Shown: piece by piece, positions 45,521-54,691 of the stretch
Position numbering within the stretch: the first letter of the stretch is position 1
Layout: each line of letters begins with the position of its first letter
From: CAZADS01 sp964483985
GTDB taxonomy: Bacteria > Pseudomonadota > Alphaproteobacteria > Thalassobaculales > Thalassobaculaceae
Assembly: GCA_964483985.1 (NCBI GenBank)
Contig: CAZADS010000061.1
Location: 80,224-144,223 of the forward strand
Length of the DNA: 64,000 nucleotides
Direction: 5' to 3'
Made by a program: the position numbers and the translations under genes
Notes under the pieces: generated by a model
Databases searched by the model: none
What the model saw: only the letters and a program-made list of their open reading frames with translations
What the model was told of the DNA's origin: nothing

Positions 45521-46138
45521 TTATATTTCAGTGGGGCTGCCACCTAGTGAACCTTTGGTAGACGGAACACTATCCTTTGAACGTTCGTCTATACTTACAG
45601 CAAACCGAAGTGCCCTAGCTAGGGCTTTGTAGCATGATTCGACAATATGGTGTGTGTTCTCTCCATAAATATTTCGAATATGGATTGTGATACCAGCAGC
45701 TTGAGAGAAAGCATGAAACCACTCCTTAAACAACTCAGTATCCATTTCTCCGAGTTTTGCTTTTGGCATTTTTACGTCCCAAACCAAATAAGGACGGCCC
45801 GAAATATCCAGAGCTGCTTCAGTCAACGTTTCATCCATTGGTATTGTAGCTAATCCGAACCGATTAATACCCGTACGACGACCAAGAGCCTTGGAAACTG
45901 CACCGCCTATTACATAACCGGAATCTTCCGTTGTATGATGAAAGTCGATATGAAGGTCACCTTCTGCCTGCAATGATATATCTATCAATGAATGTCTGGA
46001 GAGTTGTTCAAGCATGTGATCAAGAAAGCCAATACCTGTCATTATATTATATTTCCCCTTGCCATCAAGGTTGACTGAAGCGGAAATCCGCGTCTCTTTA
46101 GTTGTACGCTCGACGTTGGCTTTGCGTTGGTTTGTCAT
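45521..46138 (-). CDS. hisB: Imidazoleglycerol-phosphate dehydratase
   Basis: Mn2+ dehydratase of histidine synthesis, 205 residues from ATG 46138. Metal-binding histidine groups are GFLDHMLEQLSRH near 36-48, HIDFHHTTEDSGYVIG near 61-76, and HHIVESCYKALARAL near 163-177. The upstream GGAAGG lies 9 bases from this ATG; a TTG at 46156 is less likely. It is monofunctional, without the phosphatase domain of enteric HisB. Divergent from hslV, first in the operon. Confidence 0.96.
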   Translation of the reverse strand: MTNQRKANVERTTKETRISASVNLDGKGKYNIMTGIGFLDHMLEQLSRHSLIDISLQAEGDLHIDFHHTTEDSGYVIGGAVSKALGRRTGINRFGLATIPMDETLTEAALDISGRPYLVWDVKMPKAKLGEMDTELFKEWFHAFSQAAGITIHIRNIYGENTHHIVESCYKALARALRFAVSIDERSKDSVPSTKGSLGGSPTEI

Positions 46139-46223
46139 TATTGATCTTCCTTCCAATATTGAAGCTATGTATCAGGAAGCGTTACAACTGACTAGGGGTT
46201 GGTGATTTAAAGGGGCTAAAACG

Positions 46224-46787
46224 GTGCTAAAACAAAACTTTTTATCCGATAGAAGTATTCAGTGGCATGGAACAACAATTCTTTCGGTTCGCAAAAACCA
46301 ACAAGTAGTAATAGCAGGAGACGGCCAAGTAACATTAGGTTCAACCGTAATAAAAAGCCAAGCGCGCAAAATAAGACGGCTCGCGGATGGGAATGTGATA
46401 GCGGGTTTTGCTGGAGCGACAGCAGACGCTTTCACCTTATTTGAACGATTAGAAGCAAAGCTTGAGCAACACCCTTCTCAACTTACACGTGCCTGTGTAG
46501 AACTTGCAAAAGATTGGCGGACAGATCGATATTTACGGCGGTTGGAGGCTATGATGGCAGTGGCAGACCAAAACACTTCCTTGATCTTATCTGGAAACGG
46601 TGATGTGTTAGAGCCAGAGGATGGACTTATTGGAATAGGTTCCGGAGGCCCTTATGCGTTATCAGCAGCAAGAGCAATGATCGATCTAGATTTCATGGAT
46701 GCCGAATTTATCGCCCAAAAAGCCATGAAAATAGCAGCTGACATTTGCATATACACAAACCAGAACATCACTTTAGAGTCACTCTAA
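46224..46787 (+). CDS. hslV: ATP-dependent protease subunit HslV (ClpQ)
   Basis: Proteasome-like peptidase of HslVU. The 187 residues begin MLKQNFLSDRSIQWHG, after which TTILSVRKNQQVVIAGDGQVT starts the mature chain (partly quoted); the nucleophile is Thr17 in HGTTI, so a propeptide of about 16 residues must be removed. Such a propeptide is typical of alphaproteobacterial HslV, in contrast to E. coli where only Met is lost. The start is GTG 46224. hslU follows after 21 bases. Confidence 0.96.
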   Translation: MLKQNFLSDRSIQWHGTTILSVRKNQQVVIAGDGQVTLGSTVIKSQARKIRRLADGNVIAGFAGATADAFTLFERLEAKLEQHPSQLTRACVELAKDWRTDRYLRRLEAMMAVADQNTSLILSGNGDVLEPEDGLIGIGSGGPYALSAARAMIDLDFMDAEFIAQKAMKIAADICIYTNQNITLESL

Positions 46788-46808
46788 TATAGATAGTAAG
46801 GCAATTTC

Positions 46809-48116
46809 ATGACGACCTTTAGTCCACGCGAGATCGTTTCCGAGTTAGACCGATTTATCATTGGTCAGGCTGATGCAAAGAGAGCCGTGGCTATCGCGTT
46901 GCGCAATCGGTGGCGACGACAACAATTGGATGAGGCTCTAAGAGAAGAAGTTCAACCAAAAAATATTTTAATGATTGGTCCGACTGGCGTTGGTAAAACG
47001 GAAATCGCAAGGCGCTTAGCTAAACTAGCAGAGGCACCATTTCTCAAAGTAGAAGCCACTAAATTTACAGAAGTAGGTTATGTCGGTCGTGATGTAGAAC
47101 AAATCATCAGGGACCTAGTTGAAGTGGCCATCACAATGGTACGAGAAAAAATGCGGAAAGAAGTCAAAGCAGCAGCCGAACTGGCCGCAGAGAACCGTGT
47201 GATTTCCGCTCTAGCCGGAGAAAACGCCCGTGAAGAAACCCGACAAAAATTCCGAAAACTACTTCGTGAGGGCCAACTTGACGATAAACAAATAGAGATA
47301 GAGGTGGTTGATAGTACAGGTGGCCTACCCACTTTTGATATACCCGGAATGCCCGGAGCTCAAATGGGCATGATTAACCTCAACGACATGTTAGGAAAAG
47401 CAATGGGGGGCCGGACAAAAAAAAGATCTCTATCTGTGAGCGAGTCTTATTCTGTATTGTTGGAAGAAGAAGCTGATAAACTTTTAGATGAAGACCGAGT
47501 TGTTCGACAGGCAATTGAGGCTGTGGAACAGAATGGAATCGTTTTTTTGGATGAAATTGATAAAATTTGTGCGCGATCTGAACGACAAGGAGCAGATGTT
47601 TCAAGAGAAGGTGTACAAAGAGACCTCTTACCATTAATCGAAGGAACAATTGTAGCCACGAAGCATGGATCTGTTCGCACGGATTATATATTATTTATTG
47701 CGTCTGGAGCATTTCACTTGGCTAAGCCTTCCGATTTGCTTCCAGAATTACAAGGCAGACTGCCAAATCGCGTAGAACTAAACGCCCTTACAAGAGACGA
47801 TTTTAAACGAATATTAACCGAGCCAGAGCATAGCTTAATAAAACAATATACCGCTTTGTTAAAAACAGAAGATGTAAATATAGAATTCGCTACGGAAGCC
47901 ATAGATGCACTGGCTGATTTTACAGTCGAAGTTAATAAGAATGTGGAAAACATCGGAGCCCGTAGGCTACATACAATCCTTGAAAAGTTACTAGACGAAA
48001 TTAGCTTTACAGCGTCTGATAACCCAGGAACCAGCCTTATTATTGATGAGCTGTATGTTAAAACCCAAGTAGGCGATCTTGCAAAGAATTCGGATCTTAG
48101 CAAATTTATTCTGTGA
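46809..48116 (+). CDS. hslU: ATP-dependent protease ATPase subunit HslU (ClpY)
   Basis: AAA+ unfoldase for HslV. The 435 residues show Walker A GPTGVGKTEIARRL near 57-70, the long I domain with helices rich in charged residues near 110-245, Walker B IVFLDEIDKI near 246-255, and the sensor region GARRLHTILEKLLDEISF near 385-402. The C-terminal LSKFIL tail is the HslV-docking peptide seen in the family. Length is normal. Confidence 0.97.
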   Translation: MTTFSPREIVSELDRFIIGQADAKRAVAIALRNRWRRQQLDEALREEVQPKNILMIGPTGVGKTEIARRLAKLAEAPFLKVEATKFTEVGYVGRDVEQIIRDLVEVAITMVREKMRKEVKAAAELAAENRVISALAGENAREETRQKFRKLLREGQLDDKQIEIEVVDSTGGLPTFDIPGMPGAQMGMINLNDMLGKAMGGRTKKRSLSVSESYSVLLEEEADKLLDEDRVVRQAIEAVEQNGIVFLDEIDKICARSERQGADVSREGVQRDLLPLIEGTIVATKHGSVRTDYILFIASGAFHLAKPSDLLPELQGRLPNRVELNALTRDDFKRILTEPEHSLIKQYTALLKTEDVNIEFATEAIDALADFTVEVNKNVENIGARRLHTILEKLLDEISFTASDNPGTSLIIDELYVKTQVGDLAKNSDLSKFIL

Positions 48117-48123
48117 CCTTTCC

Positions 48124-48324
48124 TTAATAGTAGGGACTGTTGAAATTGGCGGGACTAGGGAGATCAGCTAACGAAAAATCTATTTTACAATCATTCCTAT
48201 GGTCAATTTTACAAGCCATACAGTTAGCCACCTCGGTTGCTTTTGCGTTCAATTGGATTGTATCCATTACTATTTCAGGGGGGAAATGTTTAGCCAGATG
48301 CCCTAGCCAACCGGCGTCATCCAA
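48124..48324 (-). CDS. Small cysteine-motif protein (DUF6455-like pattern)
   Basis: A 66-residue ORF from TTG 48324, convergent with hslU (7 bases). The C-terminal half has ANCMACKIDHRNDCKIDF, i.e. C-x2-C-x6-C, followed by an SPANFNSP-type end. Small alphaproteobacterial DUF6455 proteins have the same C-x2-C-x(5-7)-C, then A-P-x-F-C-P-N ending, here without the last Cys. No Shine-Dalgarno is evident, so the start is weak; an internal ATG at 48267 would leave 47 residues. A divergent or decaying member of that family is my best reading. Confidence 0.42.
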   Translation of the reverse strand: MDDAGWLGHLAKHFPPEIVMDTIQLNAKATEVANCMACKIDHRNDCKIDFSLADLPSPANFNSPYY

Positions 48325-48496
48325 AAATAACCTAAAATACGCACATATTTGCTACAATAGACGTTCGTAGGGAACACCTCTTTTCCCATTTTAAGAGCAC
48401 ACAAATATGCTGTAGAAACGCACAGCGATCTTTCCATATCTGTCGTGGTAATTTTCTTAGCAGTTCACAATTCAAAAAGGCGCATCCCAAAAGGGG

Positions 48497-49120
48497 TTAA
48501 AGCCTTCTCTTCCTTTTTAGCAAAACGTAGAATGCCCCTGTACCGCCGTGTTCTGGCTGGGCAGCAGAAAAAGCGAGCACTTGCCCAGCTATAGGTGGTT
48601 TCGAAAGCCATATTGGTAGCATACGCCGCAAAACTCCTTGGGAGTTAGTTACAAACTTATCAGTGTTCGAATTTTTTCGATTACCTTTACCGGTAATCAC
48701 CAGCAATGTGCGTCGGCTTGCTTGAAAACTATATTCAATAAATCGAACCAATGCTGCACGAGCCTCTTCTCTGTCCATGCCATGCAAATCAATCTTACCT
48801 TCAATATAGAATTTCCCTCTTTTCAATTTTAACGCTGTCCGGCGGTCAACCCCGGGAACCTTCCCGGAAGGATGCTTTGATATAAGTATTGGCGGGTGTT
48901 CAGGTTTCAAATCAGAACCCAGATCTGCAGCGTATGATTTATTTTCGACTTCCTTTGCCCCGTTTTTCGGAATGCTCTGGTTCGTTTCTCTTTTTCTACG
49001 ATCCGAATCGACGGCACGGCGGGTGGATTTAAGAGGCTTGACATCCCTAACAATCAAATCGAACAAGGCCAGGTCTGAATCTAATGTCACCTCATCCAAA
49101 GATCGATTTCGACGGGTCAT
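48497..49120 (-). CDS. Smr-domain protein
   Basis: 207 residues: basic disordered N-terminus to about 95 and a C-terminal Smr domain with IDLHGMDREEARAALVRFI (110-128), LLVITGKG near 139 and HGGTGAFYVLLKR near the end. Smr domains are nucleases, some acting on stalled ribosomes; the DLHG, GKG and HGGTG elements are all here. It lies 3 bases after lutC, so read through from the lut genes, whereas in other alphaproteobacteria it follows mltA directly. Confidence 0.88.
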   Translation of the reverse strand: MTRRNRSLDEVTLDSDLALFDLIVRDVKPLKSTRRAVDSDRRKRETNQSIPKNGAKEVENKSYAADLGSDLKPEHPPILISKHPSGKVPGVDRRTALKLKRGKFYIEGKIDLHGMDREEARAALVRFIEYSFQASRRTLLVITGKGNRKNSNTDKFVTNSQGVLRRMLPIWLSKPPIAGQVLAFSAAQPEHGGTGAFYVLLKRKRRL

Positions 49121-49123
49121 GAT

Positions 49124-49807
49124 TTAATTTTTATCCACTATAATTATATGCAACTTCAAAGGCCCATGGACCCCTAACTCGATTTTTTGCTCTATATCAC
49201 CTGTGCGAGACGGTCCAGTAATTAAATTAATCATCCGTGGCAACCGGCCAGCCTTAACTGACATCGAACGAACCTCATCCCAAGCGTCTTCGTACGCACC
49301 TACTATACGATCACGATATAATACCACTATATTCGTTTGCGGTAAGAAATTTAGAGTCGTTGGATCATTAGGACTTGAAGCCAATACTAAAGTCCCGGTT
49401 TCGGCAACCCCAGACAACGCCAATGTTACGCTCACATCATCATGTTTATTGGCTGTCCCACATCGAATTAACATTGCCGGAACTTCGTTCCAACGTAAAT
49501 TTAATTCCTCTACTGACGGAGATTGAACCACTCTTGCAGGCAGATTATGGCGAGCTAGGTATGCAGCAACGGATTTTGGAACATCTTTGATATCGCCGAT
49601 TTCTGCGATTGTAGCGCTCACGTCAATAGCCTTGGATATAAATAATTTCGCGTTCGAATTCGGCCCTTTCTTCGAACGTGCCGGAATAACATTTCGGGCA
49701 TGTCTGTCCAATCGCTTCTGTAAACCCAAACGAGACCCTCTATCTAACCTCCGCCTACCCAAAGATCGTCGAATTCCCGACAGAATTTGTGATTTTGCAT
49801 TGATCAT
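49124..49807 (-). CDS. lutC: Lactate utilization protein LutC
   Basis: 227 residues of the LUD domain family, third component of the LutABC L-lactate oxidation complex. Motifs are VAETGTLVLASS near 140, FLPQTNIVVL near 159 and GPSRTGDIEQKIELGVHGP near 204-222. The ATG at 49807 shares one base with the stop of lutB, so they are translationally coupled; a GTG at 49810 is also possible. Confidence 0.9.
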   Translation of the reverse strand: MINAKSQILSGIRRSLGRRRLDRGSRLGLQKRLDRHARNVIPARSKKGPNSNAKLFISKAIDVSATIAEIGDIKDVPKSVAAYLARHNLPARVVQSPSVEELNLRWNEVPAMLIRCGTANKHDDVSVTLALSGVAETGTLVLASSPNDPTTLNFLPQTNIVVLYRDRIVGAYEDAWDEVRSMSVKAGRLPRMINLITGPSRTGDIEQKIELGVHGPLKLHIIIVDKN

Positions 49808-51222
49808 CACCGATTTTTCCGGTATTGGGTGATAAAAGTAGTGCTGCTAGGTATAGGTAGTGCTTTAGTTTTCGTCCAACGCCCAACGCCTCTAAATTTA
49901 AAATATACTCCTTTTTTTCTGGGAAAAAACGACAAAACAAAAAGGAATATATCAAAACAACGTCGGTACATCTTTGGGTTGCACGCTAAAGCGCCCCAGA
50001 CGAAAATTGCAAAGCGATCCAATTTTCCTGTATAACCCCGTTCATGTGATTCGATTCGGTAGTGCCTCATAATTTTAGGGATAGGGATACGCATTGGACA
50101 AACTTCTTCACATCGCCCACAAAATGTCGATGCATGAGGCAAATGGAGACTGTTTTTGATGCCAATTAGAGAAGGCGTTAGGATCGCGCCTATCGGGCCA
50201 GGATATACCCATCCATAAGCGTGTCCACCAACGACACCATATACTGGGCAATGATTCATGCATGCGGCGCACTTAATGCAACGCAAAGTGTCTTGAAATT
50301 GGCCGCCGAGTAATGCCGACCGCCCATTATCCAACAATATAACATGGTATTCAGAAGGGCCATCGAGGTCAAACTTTTGACGGGGACCAGTGGAGATTGA
50401 TGTATAAACAGAGAATTCCTGTCCAGTAGCTGATCTTGCGAGAACTCTCGATAAGGTGAAAGCGTCCTCCATAGTCGGTACTATCTTTTCGATGCTAGCA
50501 ATCACTATATGGATTTTTGATAACGTCTGGGTTAAATCGCCATTCCCTTCATTAGTCACTATGATACTAGATCCAGAATCAGCTACTAAAAAATTTGCTC
50601 CTGTTATCCCGACATCTGATTGAAAGAATTTATCACGCAGGACATATCTCGCCTCATCTGTAATAGCCCGAGGACTAGTCAGATCACGATTCTTATCTAA
50701 ATCATGGTGATGTGAACGAAACGTTTCACCTATTTGTTGCTTAGTAACGTGGACTGCCGGAACAATGATGTGGCTGGGTGGTTCGTTTCGTAGTTGAATG
50801 ATATATTCCCCTAAATCTGTCTCTACTCTCTTAATACCATTCCTTTCTAAAAACTCATTGAGACCTATTTCCTCGGCCACCATGGATTTTCCTTTAGTCA
50901 CTATATTTGCCTCAACCTTTCGGCAAATATCCAATACCCGCTCACATGCTTCCGTACTATTACGCGCCCAGTGCACAAAGCCACCAGACTCCTTTACTTT
51001 AGCTTCATAAATCTCAAGATACTCATCTAGGTTTTCAAGCGTGTGATTTTTAATTTCTACAGAATCATTTCTTAAGTCATCAAATTCTGGCAAGTCCATA
51101 ATGACTTCTGCCCGCTTGACAGGAAATCCGGTCTTTAGGTGCTTTAAAGCATTTTGTAAGTTAGGGTTTTTAATTGCTTCCTTGCTAGAAGCAGGAAAAT
51201 TTTTAGGTGCCATAGAGGGCAT
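49807..51222 (-). CDS. lutB: Lactate utilization iron-sulfur protein LutB
   Basis: 471 residues. An N-terminal LUD domain (up to about 300) is followed by two ferredoxin-type cysteine groups: Cys315, Cys318, Cys321, Cys325 (CIKCAACMNHCP) and Cys368, Cys371, Cys375 (CGRCEEVCP) for two [4Fe-4S] clusters. The C-terminus is hydrophobic and basic. It passes electrons in oxidation of L-lactate to pyruvate together with LutA and LutC. Cotranscribed: lutA ends 3 bases upstream. Confidence 0.93.
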   Translation of the reverse strand: MPSMAPKNFPASSKEAIKNPNLQNALKHLKTGFPVKRAEVIMDLPEFDDLRNDSVEIKNHTLENLDEYLEIYEAKVKESGGFVHWARNSTEACERVLDICRKVEANIVTKGKSMVAEEIGLNEFLERNGIKRVETDLGEYIIQLRNEPPSHIIVPAVHVTKQQIGETFRSHHHDLDKNRDLTSPRAITDEARYVLRDKFFQSDVGITGANFLVADSGSSIIVTNEGNGDLTQTLSKIHIVIASIEKIVPTMEDAFTLSRVLARSATGQEFSVYTSISTGPRQKFDLDGPSEYHVILLDNGRSALLGGQFQDTLRCIKCAACMNHCPVYGVVGGHAYGWVYPGPIGAILTPSLIGIKNSLHLPHASTFCGRCEEVCPMRIPIPKIMRHYRIESHERGYTGKLDRFAIFVWGALACNPKMYRRCFDIFLFVLSFFPRKKGVYFKFRGVGRWTKTKALPIPSSTTFITQYRKNR

Positions 51223-51225
51223 TGA

Positions 51226-51987
51226 TTAAGGTCTCCCTTTTCCAATTGGTGGCGTTTCGGTCATGCCCGCTAAAATTTCTACTATGTGCCGAAAGTCCAA
51301 TTGAACACCCATTCGTTCAGCTTTGCCGGCTAAATTTAAAAGACAACCAAGGTCCGCCGATAAAAAAGTGTCGGCGTCTGTCTTTTTAGCATTGATTATT
51401 TTATTATTAGTCATTGAATCGGAAATTTCGGGATATTTTACGCAAAACGCCCCTCCAAACCCGCAACACTCTTCTTTCTCTGGCAATTCTTTTAGTCTTA
51501 GTCCATGGACGCTGGCTAATAATTTCCTAGGTTGCTCCTTGATTTTTAACTCCCTCAAAGCAGAACAGGAATCATGATAAGTCACGATGCCTGAATAATG
51601 GGCCGAAACCGATGAAACATTTAGAATATCAACCAAAAACGACGTTATTTCATGGGTGCGCGCCGATAAATGCTTCGCTTTGGAACTCAGTGCTGAGTCT
51701 TCTGAAAAAAGAAGTGAAAGATGATTCCTAAGCATCCCAGCACACGAACCAGATGGAGTAACAACATAATCAAAGTCTTCAAACGACTCCAAAATAACTC
51801 GCGCAACCTTTCTAGCAGCATGTAAATTCCCCGAATTGTACGCCGGCTGGCCGCAGCATGTCTGAGCCAATGGGACCGCCGGTCGACAATCCGCTGCCTC
51901 TAGAAGTTTTAGTGTGGCAAAACCAACACTCGGTCGAAAAACATCGACTAAACAAGACACGAATAGGGCGACATTTGGTTTAGCCAT
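51226..51987 (-). CDS. lutA: Lactate utilization protein LutA
   Basis: 253 residues with two CCG (DUF224) domains as in heterodisulfide reductase/glycolate oxidase subunits: TCCGQPAY (Cys44, Cys45) with Cys81/82 region, and ECCGFGGAFC (Cys174, Cys175). Opening VALFVSCLVDVFRPSVG is the usual LutA start. First gene of lutA-lutB-lutC on the minus strand. No lldR/lutR regulator or lactate permease is adjacent. Confidence 0.92.
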   Translation of the reverse strand: MAKPNVALFVSCLVDVFRPSVGFATLKLLEAADCRPAVPLAQTCCGQPAYNSGNLHAARKVARVILESFEDFDYVVTPSGSCAGMLRNHLSLLFSEDSALSSKAKHLSARTHEITSFLVDILNVSSVSAHYSGIVTYHDSCSALRELKIKEQPRKLLASVHGLRLKELPEKEECCGFGGAFCVKYPEISDSMTNNKIINAKKTDADTFLSADLGCLLNLAGKAERMGVQLDFRHIVEILAGMTETPPIGKGRP

Positions 51988-52103
51988 TAAATTTCCCTTT
52001 AATTTTATGTTTACCCTTATTTTTCAAAAAGTAATCTATGTATAATAAAATCCGTGAACTTCAGAAATTTCTTCTGTTACAAAAACAACTGGAAACCGGC
52101 TAC

Positions 52104-53273
52104 TTAAGGTACCGCCACAGACTTCGGCAATAATAAATAATATTTTCCTTTGGCATTCATTGGCCCAGCAAACTTCTCAGCTTTTTTGCCAAACCCCCAA
52201 AATACGTCGCCGCGCAGCGGTCCTTTTATTGCCCCCCCAGTATCTTGAGTCACCATCATCTTACTAAATTGGAGTCCTCTTTCGTCTTCAAAATCTATCG
52301 AAACCCAAATGGGGGCACCAAGCGGCAAAAAACTTCTATCGATTGCTAATGATCTTCCGGGTGTTAACGGGACACCTTGTGACCCTATTGGCCCTTCTCC
52401 TTTTAGCTGTCGAAAGAAAATATATGAAGCGTTTTGGTTCAGGACTTCTTTAAGTCTATCTGGATTCTGAATTAACCATTCTCGGATAGACTGAAGAGAT
52501 ATTTCTGATTTATCTAATTCACCTTTTTTAAGTAAATATCGGCCTATCGGATAATATTTGTGACCATTGTGACCAGAATAACCGACCCTCAAAAAGGACC
52601 CGTCTCGCAATGTAATCCTTCCCGATCCTTGTACATGTAGAAAAAACGCGTCTATCACACTATTAGTCCAAGCAATTGGCTTGGCTTTTTCACCCAGGGC
52701 ACCCGCTGTAATTTGTGACCTAGACGGATAAGGCTTTAAACGCCCCTCTATAATTCGACCAGCAATTCGTTTTCCCCGATACGATGGATCCCAGTCAGCG
52801 AGGGTTACTAAAATCAAATCATTGGGTCGATTGTAAATCGGAACTGTAAACTCTCCATATTCCTCCAACGACCCCTGTAAATTTGGCTCGAAATAACCCG
52901 TAAACAACCCTCGTGAAACACCGTGACTAAAAACTTCATAAGCTTGAAACCATTTTTTAAAATACGCTCTAGAAGTCTCATTTGCCGATTCGTTTTTAGG
53001 TATCGAATTGCAGGCCGGTATCCAATCACGAACACGACCTGCAAATTGTTTTCCGTTAAACCAATTTTCCCGATGTTTTTTTAATAGGGTTTTACACGAT
53101 CTCGAAAGCGGTAGTAATGCCTTAGACAAGTCATCCTCCATCCATCCTGGAAGATTTGAGAAAGTGATTGGTCTAAAATCAATCTCGTGCCCTAATTCCA
53201 TTTTGGCTAAGTCATCAGAACAGCCAACAAAAACAATCAAGACTATCAAATAAGTCACGAGATATCGTTTCAT
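52104..53273 (-). CDS. mltA: Membrane-bound lytic murein transglycosylase A
   Basis: Outer-membrane lipoprotein that cleaves glycan strands. From ATG 53273 (389 residues) a signal peptide MKRYLVTYLIVLIVFVGC ends in the lipidated Cys18. The MltA domain has FTGYFEPNLQGS near 120, VQGSGRITL near 225 and a C-terminal 3D domain with DTGGAIKGPLRGDVFWGFG near 352-370 including catalytic Asp. A GTG at 53309 that overlaps the upstream gene (GTGA) is also possible. In many alphaproteobacteria smr follows directly; here lutABC intervene. Confidence 0.93.
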   Translation of the reverse strand: MKRYLVTYLIVLIVFVGCSDDLAKMELGHEIDFRPITFSNLPGWMEDDLSKALLPLSRSCKTLLKKHRENWFNGKQFAGRVRDWIPACNSIPKNESANETSRAYFKKWFQAYEVFSHGVSRGLFTGYFEPNLQGSLEEYGEFTVPIYNRPNDLILVTLADWDPSYRGKRIAGRIIEGRLKPYPSRSQITAGALGEKAKPIAWTNSVIDAFFLHVQGSGRITLRDGSFLRVGYSGHNGHKYYPIGRYLLKKGELDKSEISLQSIREWLIQNPDRLKEVLNQNASYIFFRQLKGEGPIGSQGVPLTPGRSLAIDRSFLPLGAPIWVSIDFEDERGLQFSKMMVTQDTGGAIKGPLRGDVFWGFGKKAEKFAGPMNAKGKYYLLLPKSVAVP

Positions 53274-53305
53274 CGTTCCGATTCTAAGACGCCATTTAGA
53301 TAAGA

Positions 53306-54004
53306 TCACGAATCGTCGTCTGGATTCGAAGTTTTAACTAATTGCCAATTAGGATCGTTGGAACGGATGTCCCGTTTAAACGTCCATATATCCGTTAGCG
53401 TATCGATCCTATCTGGATCACCTTCCAGAATCTCACCGCTGGAATCCCTATAAACCTTAACTTGATCGCTGACAAATTCCACTGTGACGGATGCAGTTGT
53501 ATTTTCGACAACAACTCCTTCAATCGTAGCCGATTTAATGGAAACAACTGTAACTTCTAACTCTTCCCCGTTCTTTTGGCGTGTTTCAATAGAGGATATA
53601 AATTGTTCTTGCAGGTCTTCGCTAAGCAAACCTCCCGATAAGTTAGCAATATTGCCACTAGCGAACGCCGACACAATCCATTCAAAAGCCGATCTTGAAC
53701 CCTTAAGAAATTCCCTTTCATCAAAATTTGGATCCAAAGATCGAACCTTAGACAAGCCGTGAAGCTCTTCACTTTCGTCAGGGTCTTTGGATTCTGCAGC
53801 ATCATCAGCTTTTAGGTCTGGGAGCGCCACCACATTATCGTTATCTGGGTTCTCTTTGGGTTTTCGACTAAACGGGTTGGATCGGCGCTGCTCCTGATCC
53901 GTTCGCCGGCCTAATACTCTCCGTAGCTGGAATGCTAAATAGCCAGCTAGCATAGCAAATATTATAATATCAAAGAAAGCTAAGCCATCTTCCATCTGGC
54001 ACAT
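53306..54004 (-). CDS. Tim44-domain membrane protein
   Basis: 232 residues: a short N-terminal membrane segment DIIIFAMLAGYLAFQLRRVLGRRT near 11-34 (partly quoted), a charged linker to about 75, and a Tim44/TimA-like domain (about 90-225) with LDPNFDEREFLKGSRSAFEWIV (partly quoted) and VEFVSDQVKVYRDSSGEI. Such Tim44-related proteins, upstream of mltA in alphaproteobacteria, are relatives of the mitochondrial motor anchor and face the cytoplasm or membrane. ATG 53995 is an alternative start. Confidence 0.85.
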   Translation of the reverse strand: MCQMEDGLAFFDIIIFAMLAGYLAFQLRRVLGRRTDQEQRRSNPFSRKPKENPDNDNVVALPDLKADDAAESKDPDESEELHGLSKVRSLDPNFDEREFLKGSRSAFEWIVSAFASGNIANLSGGLLSEDLQEQFISSIETRQKNGEELEVTVVSIKSATIEGVVVENTTASVTVEFVSDQVKVYRDSSGEILEGDPDRIDTLTDIWTFKRDIRSNDPNWQLVKTSNPDDDS

Positions 54005-54187
54005 ACGACCGGATTCAAAATAAATCTCGACCGCCCTTCCGTCGCCTGTCTATTGTAATTTTTTAGCATCAAAACCAACCGTTTTGAAATCCACTCCACA
54101 TTCAAAATCAAATTTACGTTATATTTAATAGTATTTATATACGAAAACCTAATAGATACTTAAGACCTCACATTAAAAAGAGCAACC

Positions 54188-54691
54188 ATGGTAACAATAC
54201 TAATTGTTGGAATTTTACTTTCCTTACCGCTCGCAGAGATACTAGTCCTAATAGAGATCGGTGCCAAGGTAGGCGCTGGAATTACAATATTAATTTGTGT
54301 CGTTACAGCGATAGTTAGTACTTTTTTATTTAGAATACAGGGATTTAGTACGTTAACACGGGCCCAAAAAAGTCTTGCTCTAGGACAAATGCCAGTTGAG
54401 AATATTGTTGATGGTTTAGGTTTATTTATTGCGGCGGGTCTATTATTTATTCCTGGATTTATTACCGATTTCATTGGATGTAGTTTATTTATTCCTCCAT
54501 TTCGTTTGTTTATTTTAAAGATTATTTTTAAAAAACTTATTTTTAAAATGGATACACATCACCGTACAAATACGGAAACTATTTTTGAAGGAGAAATACT
54601 CGATGGAGAATTTAGAAAAAATTCGGAACAAAAAGTTCGGCGGAAGAGCTTAAAAGATAAAACGGAATATCATAAGAGCATTCTAAAATGA
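54188..54691 (+). CDS. fxsA: FxsA cytoplasmic membrane protein
   Basis: 167 residues, with three to four hydrophobic segments: ILIVGILLSLPLAEILVLIEIG near the start, TILICVVTAIVSTFLF, then GLFIAAGLLFIPGFITDFIG near 77-96 (each partly quoted). The GFITDFIG and FRIQG marks are typical of FxsA. The C-terminus is hydrophilic. FxsA was named for suppression of F exclusion of phage T7. It overlaps the next gene by four bases; divergent from the Tim44 gene. Confidence 0.9.
   Translation: MVTILIVGILLSLPLAEILVLIEIGAKVGAGITILICVVTAIVSTFLFRIQGFSTLTRAQKSLALGQMPVENIVDGLGLFIAAGLLFIPGFITDFIGCSLFIPPFRLFILKIIFKKLIFKMDTHHRTNTETIFEGEILDGEFRKNSEQKVRRKSLKDKTEYHKSILK

Noticed and set aside
48140..48370. 76-codon plus-strand ORF after hslU
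   Set aside because: It overlaps the cysteine-motif frame on the other strand, which has the better pattern; its own sequence shows no motif.
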